NCBI GenBank assembly: GCA_015484715.1
Contig: WFUY01000489.1
Location: 1 to 8,748, forward strand
Source: Thermoflexales bacterium
GTDB taxonomy: Bacteria; Chloroflexota; Anaerolineae; S140-20
Reading direction: 5' to 3'
DNA length: 8,748 nt
Shown: piece after piece, positions 4,767-8,748 of the stretch
Position numbering within the stretch: position 1 is the stretch's first letter
Layout of the letters: each line of letters opens with the position of its first letter
The notes under the pieces: model-generated
The model's input: the letters and a program-made list of their open reading frames with translations, nothing else
Databases searched by the model: none
What the model was told of the DNA's origin: nothing
Position numbers and translations under genes: made by a program

Positions 4767-5621
4767 ATGAGACGAAGCCTGGCCTGCCTCCTCGTACTGC
4801 CGGTCTTGCTGACGGCCTGCGGATCGGGAACCACCCCGCCGGCTTCTCAGTCGGGCGAGGCCAAACCGTCCAACCCTACCATCCTCCTGGCGACGACGAC
4901 CAGCACCCAGGACTCTGGTCTGCTGGACCTGCTGGTGCCCGACTTCGAAGAGAAAACGGGCTACACGGTCAAGGTGATCGCCGTGGGCACCGGTGCGGCT
5001 CTGGCGATGGGGAAGCGGGGCGACGCCGACGTGCTCCTCGTCCACGCGCCGGCGGCGGAGATGAAGCTGGTGGAATCGGGCGACGTGGTGGACCGTCGTC
5101 GGGTGATGCACAACGACTTCGTCCTCGTCGGGCCGGCCGAGGATCCGGCTCAGGTGAAGGGGATGACGGACGCAGCGGCTGCCCTGAAGCGGATCGCTCA
5201 AACCCAGGCCCTCTTCATCTCGCGGGGCGACGATTCGGGGACCCACAAGAAGGAAAAGGCCCTGTGGCAGGAGGCCGGGGTGCAGCCGGCGGGGGCCTGG
5301 TACCAGGAGTCGGGCCAGGGGATGGGAGCCACCCTCAAGATTGCTTCGGAGAAGGGGGCCTACACCCTCACCGACCGGGGAACCTACCTCCACCTACGCG
5401 ACAAGCTGGACCTGGTGATTCTGGTGGAGGGCGACGACCGACTTCAGAACATCTACCACGTGATGGTCGTCAACCCCCAGAAGCACCCGGGGGTCAACGC
5501 GGAGGGAGCCAAAGCCTTCGCCGATTACCTGACCGATCCCGAAACCCAGAAGGTCATCGGGGAGTACGGCAAGGACCGTTTTGGTCAGCCGCTCTTTTTC
5601 CCTGATGCGGGGCAGGAGTAA
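4767..5621 (+). CDS. tupA: Tungstate ABC transporter substrate-binding lipoprotein TupA
   Basis: A 284-residue extracytoplasmic binding protein. The N-terminus has a lipoprotein signal (MRRS, hydrophobic stretch, lipobox LTAC with Cys18), followed by a low-complexity Ser/Pro/Gly linker to about residue 37. The mature domain begins with ATTTSTQDSGLLDLL (42-56), the TupA signature; the TTTS residues bind the oxyanion in characterised homologues. Further family blocks are GTGAALAMGKRGDADVLLVHAPAAE (74-98), MHNDFVLVGP (114-123) and SRGDDSGTHKKE (152-163), which also lines the site. Length is normal. AAAGGAG (4752-4758) lies 8 bases before the ATG. It heads a complete tupABC set, so it should deliver tungstate to the TupBC importer. 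TupA proteins are usually selective for tungstate over molybdate; this selectivity is inferred from the signature, and WtpA/ModA folds lack this motif order. Confidence 0.93.
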   Translation: MRRSLACLLVLPVLLTACGSGTTPPASQSGEAKPSNPTILLATTTSTQDSGLLDLLVPDFEEKTGYTVKVIAVGTGAALAMGKRGDADVLLVHAPAAEMKLVESGDVVDRRRVMHNDFVLVGPAEDPAQVKGMTDAAAALKRIAQTQALFISRGDDSGTHKKEKALWQEAGVQPAGAWYQESGQGMGATLKIASEKGAYTLTDRGTYLHLRDKLDLVILVEGDDRLQNIYHVMVVNPQKHPGVNAEGAKAFADYLTDPETQKVIGEYGKDRFGQPLFFPDAGQE

Positions 5622-5636
5622 GGGGGCCAAGGAATC

Positions 5637-6335
5637 GTGGAGGTCGTTCTCGAAGGACTGCAGCAGGCGCTCTGGCTGATCCTGCGGCGAGACCCGGCGG
5701 TCGTCGAGATCACCCTGCGCACGCTCCAGGTCTCCGGGACGGCGACGCTGATCAGCCTGTTGCTGGGGGTGCCGCTGGGCACGGCGTTGGCCCTGGGGCG
5801 CTTTCCCGGTCGCCGCCTGGTGGTCAGCCTGGTCAACACAGGGATGGGGCTGCCGCCGGTGGTGGTGGGGCTCTTCGTGGCCCTGATGCTGTGGCGCAGC
5901 GGCCCCCTGGGGAGGCTGGGCCTGATCTACACCCCGCTGGCGATGGTGATCGCCCAGGCGGTGATCGCCGCGCCCATCGTGGCCGGGGTCAGCCTGGCCG
6001 CCATCCAGCAACTGGACCCCCGCCTGCACCTGCAGCTTCTGGGGCTGGGGGCCTCGCGGGGGCAGCTGGTGCTCGTCCTCTGGTGGGAGGCTCGTCGGTC
6101 GCTGCTGGCCGCAGCGATGGCCGGCTTCGGTGGGGCCATCTCCGAAGTCGGCGCTTCGATGATGGTCGGCGGCAACATCGTCGGCCAGACGCGGGTGCTG
6201 ACGACGGCGACGGTGCTGGAGACGAGCAAGGGGAACTTCGACCTGGCGATGGCCCTCGGCCTGATCCTCCTGCTCCTGGCCTACTTGGTCACGCTGGCGA
6301 TGACCTGGCTCCAGCAGAGCGGGAGGACGGGATGA
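5637..6335 (+). CDS. tupB: Tungstate ABC transporter permease TupB
   Basis: A 232-residue inner-membrane permease with about five hydrophobic segments (near 29-51, 60-86, 97-121, 155-168 and 205-226). The region LLGLGASRGQLVLVLWWEA (about 134-152) corresponds to the cytoplasmic EAA-type coupling loop that docks on the ATPase, and the following GGAISEVGASMMVGGNIVGQTRVLTTA block (165-191) is typical of TupB/ModB-like permeases. The start is GTG at 5637, with GGGGG (5622-5626) and AAGGA close before it; no ATG lies nearby in frame. The gap to tupA is 15 bases and the stop overlaps the tupC start (ATGA), so the three genes form one transcript. Length and topology match TupB. Confidence 0.9.
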   Translation: MEVVLEGLQQALWLILRRDPAVVEITLRTLQVSGTATLISLLLGVPLGTALALGRFPGRRLVVSLVNTGMGLPPVVVGLFVALMLWRSGPLGRLGLIYTPLAMVIAQAVIAAPIVAGVSLAAIQQLDPRLHLQLLGLGASRGQLVLVLWWEARRSLLAAAMAGFGGAISEVGASMMVGGNIVGQTRVLTTATVLETSKGNFDLAMALGLILLLLAYLVTLAMTWLQQSGRTG

Positions 6336-7453
6336 GCAAGTCGGTCCTCTCCCTGCGCGATGTGCGGGTGGAGTACGGCGGGCGGTCGGTGCTGGAGGTC
6401 CCGGCCTTGGATGTGTGCTCTGGAGAGGTGCTGGCCGTCATCGGTCCCAACGGGGCGGGCAAGAGCACGTTGCTCCAGGTGATGGCGGGCCTGCGCTCCC
6501 CCGGCGCGGGGGTGCTGCGCTTCCGGGGCCAGACCGTCCGGCCCGGCGACCTAGGCTATCGCCGGCGCATCGCCCTGGTGCTCCAGGACCCGATGCTGCT
6601 GGATGCCTCGGTGCTGACCAACGTGACGTTGGGGCTGCGCTTCCGACGCTGGCCGAGGCGGAAGGCGGTCGGGCGAGCTATGGGTTGGCTGGAGCGGCTG
6701 GGGGTGGCCCACCTGGCCCACCGGTCGGCCCGCACCCTCTCCGGCGGCGAGGCCCAGCGGGTCAGCCTGGCCCGGGCGCTGGTGCTGGAGCCGGAGCTGC
6801 TCCTACTGGACGAACCCTTCAGCGCCCTGGACGCGCCCACCCGAGCGGCTCTCCTAGACGATCTGCAGGGCCTGCTGCGGGAGACCCGGACGACGACGGT
6901 CTTCGTCACCCACGATCAGGACGAGGCATTGCGGCTGGGGGATCGGATCGCAGTGCTCTTGGGAGGACGGCTGCGGCAGTTGGATGTGCCGGAGCGGGTC
7001 TTCGCGGCGCCGGCCGACGCCGAGGTGGCGGCCTTCGTGGGGATGGAGACGATCCTGACGGGCCGGGTCGTCGCCGTGGAGAACGGGATGGCGCTGGTGC
7101 AGGTGGGCTCGCAGCGGGTGGAGGTGCCGGTCACGGCGGGGATGCGGCCGGCAGGGCCTGAGCCGGTCCCACCCTTGCAGGAGGGAAGCGAGGTGCTGCT
7201 GGGCATCCGTCCCGAGGATGTGACGCTGGCACCGGGGGAGACGCCCTTGTTGCCCAGCAGTGCCCGCAACCGCTTCCGGGGGCGGGTCACGCGGGTCGTG
7301 CCCCAAGGTCGCCTCTACCACGTGACGGTGGCCTGCGGCTTCCCCTTGGTCGCCGTCGTCACCCCCCGTTCGGTGCGGGAGCTGGCGCTGAGGGAGGGGC
7401 GGGAGGTGGTCGTCGCCTTCAAGGCCACCGCCGTGCACGTCATCCGCCGCTGA
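6332..7453 (+). CDS. tupC: Tungstate ABC transporter ATP-binding protein TupC
   Basis: A 373-residue ABC ATPase. All nucleotide-binding motifs are intact: Walker A GPNGAGKST (38-46), Q-loop Gln85 in VLQDP, signature LSGGEAQR (136-143), Walker B LLLLDEP (156-162), D-loop ALD (165-167) and switch His194 in VTHD. Residues about 240-373 form a C-terminal TOBE/MOP-like extension with two beta-rich repeats (ILTGRVVAVENGMALVQV and NRFRGRVTRVVPQGRLYHVTV), separated by GIRPEDVTLAPGE. This domain often binds oxyanion or regulates transport in ModC-like ATPases; many simple TupC proteins are shorter, so the extension makes it WtpC/ModC-like in architecture. ATG at 6332 overlaps the tupB stop by four bases, and GGGAGG lies 5 bases upstream. 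It powers import through TupB. Confidence 0.9.
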   Translation: MSKSVLSLRDVRVEYGGRSVLEVPALDVCSGEVLAVIGPNGAGKSTLLQVMAGLRSPGAGVLRFRGQTVRPGDLGYRRRIALVLQDPMLLDASVLTNVTLGLRFRRWPRRKAVGRAMGWLERLGVAHLAHRSARTLSGGEAQRVSLARALVLEPELLLLDEPFSALDAPTRAALLDDLQGLLRETRTTTVFVTHDQDEALRLGDRIAVLLGGRLRQLDVPERVFAAPADAEVAAFVGMETILTGRVVAVENGMALVQVGSQRVEVPVTAGMRPAGPEPVPPLQEGSEVLLGIRPEDVTLAPGETPLLPSSARNRFRGRVTRVVPQGRLYHVTVACGFPLVAVVTPRSVRELALREGREVVVAFKATAVHVIRR

Positions 7454-7459
7454 CGCCGG

Positions 7460-7488
7460 TTGACCGGCCTCCGGGAGTGCGGTATACT
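7460..7488 (+). promoter_or_regulatory. Sigma70-type promoter before the nuclease-like gene
   Basis: TTGACC (7460-7465), a 17-base spacer and TATACT (7483-7488) form a near-consensus promoter starting 7 bases after tupC ends. Transcription would begin near 7495. A small palindrome, GCCGG-TTGA-CCGGC (7455-7468), overlaps the -35. It could be an operator or the base of a weak terminator for tupC, but no T-run follows it. Confidence 0.7.
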
Positions 7489-7532
7489 TCGTTCAGAGCC
7501 GGCGGGCAAGAAGATGCCAGGGAGGTGTAAGG

Positions 7533-8132
7533 GTGCCGGAGATCGCAGAGGTCCAGGAGCGTGTAAGCGATTTGGAGGCGGTGCTCGTCCGGTTTATCGT
7601 GCGCACCGAGCAGATTCTGGAGCGGATGGAGATTGAGGCCAAGCGGGATCGGCGAGAGTGGAACAAACGGTGGGGCGAGTTGGCCAATCGGTTGGGGACG
7701 GTTGTCGAGGACATCGTGGCTCCCAACATCTCTCGGATCGCTCAAGACTACTTTGGCCTCCTGGAGATCGAGGACTTTATGGTCCGCCGCAAGGTCCGGC
7801 ATAAGCGGGATCGAGCCCGGCGACGGGAGTTCGACGTGATCGCCGTGGGGGAAGACTGGGTGATCATCAACGAGACGAAGGCGACGCCGAGGATCGAGTA
7901 CATCCACGACTTCGTCAAAGCGCTGGAGGAGATCGAGGATTACTTGCCAGAGTACCGGGGGAAGCGGATCATCCCGATCTTCGCGTCCCTGTATATGGGC
8001 GAGGATGTGGTGAACTACCTGACCCGGCACCGGATCTACGCGATGGCGATGGGCGATGAGACGATGGACCTGCTTAACTTCGCGGCCTTGGGCGATGAGG
8101 GGGTCCGGCGGCCTCGGACCTCGCCAGAGTGA
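7533..8132 (+). CDS. PD-(D/E)XK nuclease-like protein (DUF3782 type)
   Basis: A 199-residue cytoplasmic protein. Residues 1-50 are a charged helix with heptad-like hydrophobics (coiled coil), followed by a restriction-endonuclease-like fold: the helix VVEDIVAPNISRIA (57-70) with Glu59, then EFDVIAVGEDWVIINETKAT, where Asp101, Glu114 and Lys116 fit the D...ExK active site of PD-(D/E)XK enzymes. This arrangement matches the DUF3782 group, common in cyanobacteria and Chloroflexota, whose role is not established; some authors link such proteins to stand-alone nuclease or repair functions. The start is GTG at 7533, with GGGAGG (7520-7525) 7 bases upstream. It has its own promoter, is not paired with a methylase here, and is followed by DUF2905 and queA. 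All three catalytic residues are present, so activity is plausible but unproven. Confidence 0.8.
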   Translation: MPEIAEVQERVSDLEAVLVRFIVRTEQILERMEIEAKRDRREWNKRWGELANRLGTVVEDIVAPNISRIAQDYFGLLEIEDFMVRRKVRHKRDRARRREFDVIAVGEDWVIINETKATPRIEYIHDFVKALEEIEDYLPEYRGKRIIPIFASLYMGEDVVNYLTRHRIYAMAMGDETMDLLNFAALGDEGVRRPRTSPE

Positions 8133-8147
8133 GACAGAGGAGGACCG

Positions 8148-8201
8148 GTGAGAGAGGAGCACGCGGCCTTTGTGGCCCGGCTGGAGGCTCGCGGAGGGTG
8201 A
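8148..8201 (+). CDS. Possible 17-residue leader-type ORF
   Basis: A GTG frame (MREEHAAFVARLEARGG) begins after AGAGGAGGA with about 4 bases spacing and ends 7 bases before the DUF2905 start. The Shine-Dalgarno match is better than that of the DUF2905 gene. It could be a translational-coupling peptide or the residue of a lost gene; coding content is too short to judge. Confidence 0.25.
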   Translation: MREEHAAFVARLEARGG

Positions 8202-8208
8202 GTTGGCG

Positions 8209-8436
8209 ATGTTTGACGAAGTGGGCAAGGGGCTGATCCTGATGGGGGTGATCCTGGTCCTGCTGGGCGGCCTCCTCTGGCTGGCCGGCAGGGTGCCTTT
8301 TCTCGGACGGCTCCCCGGCGACATCCACATCCAGCGGGACGGCTTCTCCTGTTTCTTCCCGCTGGCGACCTCCCTTCTGCTCAGCCTTCTGTTGACCCTC
8401 TTGCTCAACCTGCGCCTGCTGTTGGGGCGGAAGTAG
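8209..8436 (+). CDS. DUF2905 small membrane protein
   Basis: A 75-residue protein of the DUF2905 family (function unknown). It has a first membrane helix at about 8-27, the hallmark loop RVPFLGRLPGDIHIQRDG (28-45) with GRLPGDI, and then FPLATSLLLSLLLTLLLNL (50-68) as the second helix. Length matches the family. The ATG at 8209 is preferred over an upstream in-frame GTG at 8170, because the family begins with a short MxDxxGKxLI segment and GGAGGGTGAG lies just before it. It is followed one base later by queA; a DUF2905-queA (often after ruvAB) arrangement is common in several phyla, but ruvAB is absent here. Confidence 0.88.
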   Translation: MFDEVGKGLILMGVILVLLGGLLWLAGRVPFLGRLPGDIHIQRDGFSCFFPLATSLLLSLLLTLLLNLRLLLGRK

Positions 8437-8437
8437 A

Positions 8438-8748
8438 ATGCGAACGGACGAGTTTGACTACCACCTCCCGCCGGAGTTGATCGCCCAGAAGCCGGTGGAG
8501 CCCCGAGACGCCTCCCGCCTGATGGTCCTCAACCGGGCCGATGGCTCCATCACCCATCGCATCTTCCGCGAGATCGGGGCCTACCTCCGGCCCGGCGACC
8601 TGCTGGTGTTGAACGAGAGCCGGGTGATCCCGGCCCGCCTCTTCGCCCGCAAGGTGCCCACCGGCGGACGGGTGGAGATGCTGTTGCTGAACCCGGAGGG
8701 GGAGGACGGGCGGTGGCGGGTTCTGGTCAAGGGGCGGCGGGTTCGGCC
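8438..8748 (+). CDS. queA: tRNA preQ1(34) S-adenosylmethionine ribosyltransferase-isomerase QueA, 5' part
   Basis: The first 103 residues of QueA run off the right edge. The opening MRTDEFDYHLPPELIAQKP, then EPRDASRLMVL (21-31), GDLLVLNESRVIPARLFA, and GGRVEMLLL are all diagnostic of the family. QueA transfers the ribosyl part of S-adenosylmethionine to preQ1 at the tRNA wobble position to make epoxyqueuosine. The ATG lies one base after the DUF2905 stop, so translation is likely coupled; the nearby GGGGCGGAAG gives only a weak Shine-Dalgarno sequence. Most of the enzyme lies outside the window. Confidence 0.95.
   Translation, partial: MRTDEFDYHLPPELIAQKPVEPRDASRLMVLNRADGSITHRIFREIGAYLRPGDLLVLNESRVIPARLFARKVPTGGRVEMLLLNPEGEDGRWRVLVKGRRVR

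Noticed and set aside
4685..5605. A 306-codon frame overlapping tupA in another plus frame
   Set aside because: Its composition is Gly/Arg/Pro-rich and it starts inside the promoter; tupA is unambiguous.

Overview
The window is GC-rich (roughly 63-66% by eye) and bacterial. It reads like a Chloroflexota genome, probably an Anaerolineae-type thermophile. Reasons are the lineage-typical GT-C membrane protein start, tandem DUF2270 proteins, a CruF-type carotenoid protein, GTG starts and degenerate 7-base tandem repeats between genes. This placement is an inference; no marker gene here fixes the phylum.

Layout. From about position 4450 leftwards everything reads on the minus strand. In transcription order there is a candidate 43-residue peptide, two tandem DUF2270 membrane proteins that overlap by one base, a 387-residue protein I do not recognise, a CruF/DUF422-type carotenoid hydratase homologue (ATGA overlap with the unknown gene), and the first 191 residues of a GT-C/PMT-like membrane glycosyltransferase that leaves the window at base 1. 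A good sigma70-type promoter (4450-4422, minus) could drive the whole group. Two intergenic junctions contain degenerate heptamer arrays.

From about 4685 rightwards everything reads on the plus strand. A clear promoter (TTGACA-17-TAAACT) precedes a complete tungstate-type ABC importer: lipoprotein TupA, permease TupB and ATPase TupC. Together they would capture tungstate outside the membrane, move it across and power the import, probably for tungsten-pterin enzymes. A second promoter (TTGACC-17-TATACT) then starts a group with a PD-(D/E)XK nuclease-like protein (DUF3782 type), a 17-codon ORF, a DUF2905 small membrane protein and the 5' end of queA (queuosine tRNA modification). The last two are a known conserved neighbour pair.

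The divergent intergenic region (4379-4766) has no convincing large gene but is rich in structure. It holds an 8-bp hairpin over the minus promoter, a roughly 65-base palindrome built from six CACGAAT/ATTCGTG-like heptamers, and a 20-base direct repeat. It also holds an inverted copy of that repeat that can pair with either flanking copy, which gives two mutually exclusive folds, and a GNRA-loop hairpin abutting the last repeat. The best candidates for something undescribed are this structured region and the DUF2270-DUF2270-unknown gene set.
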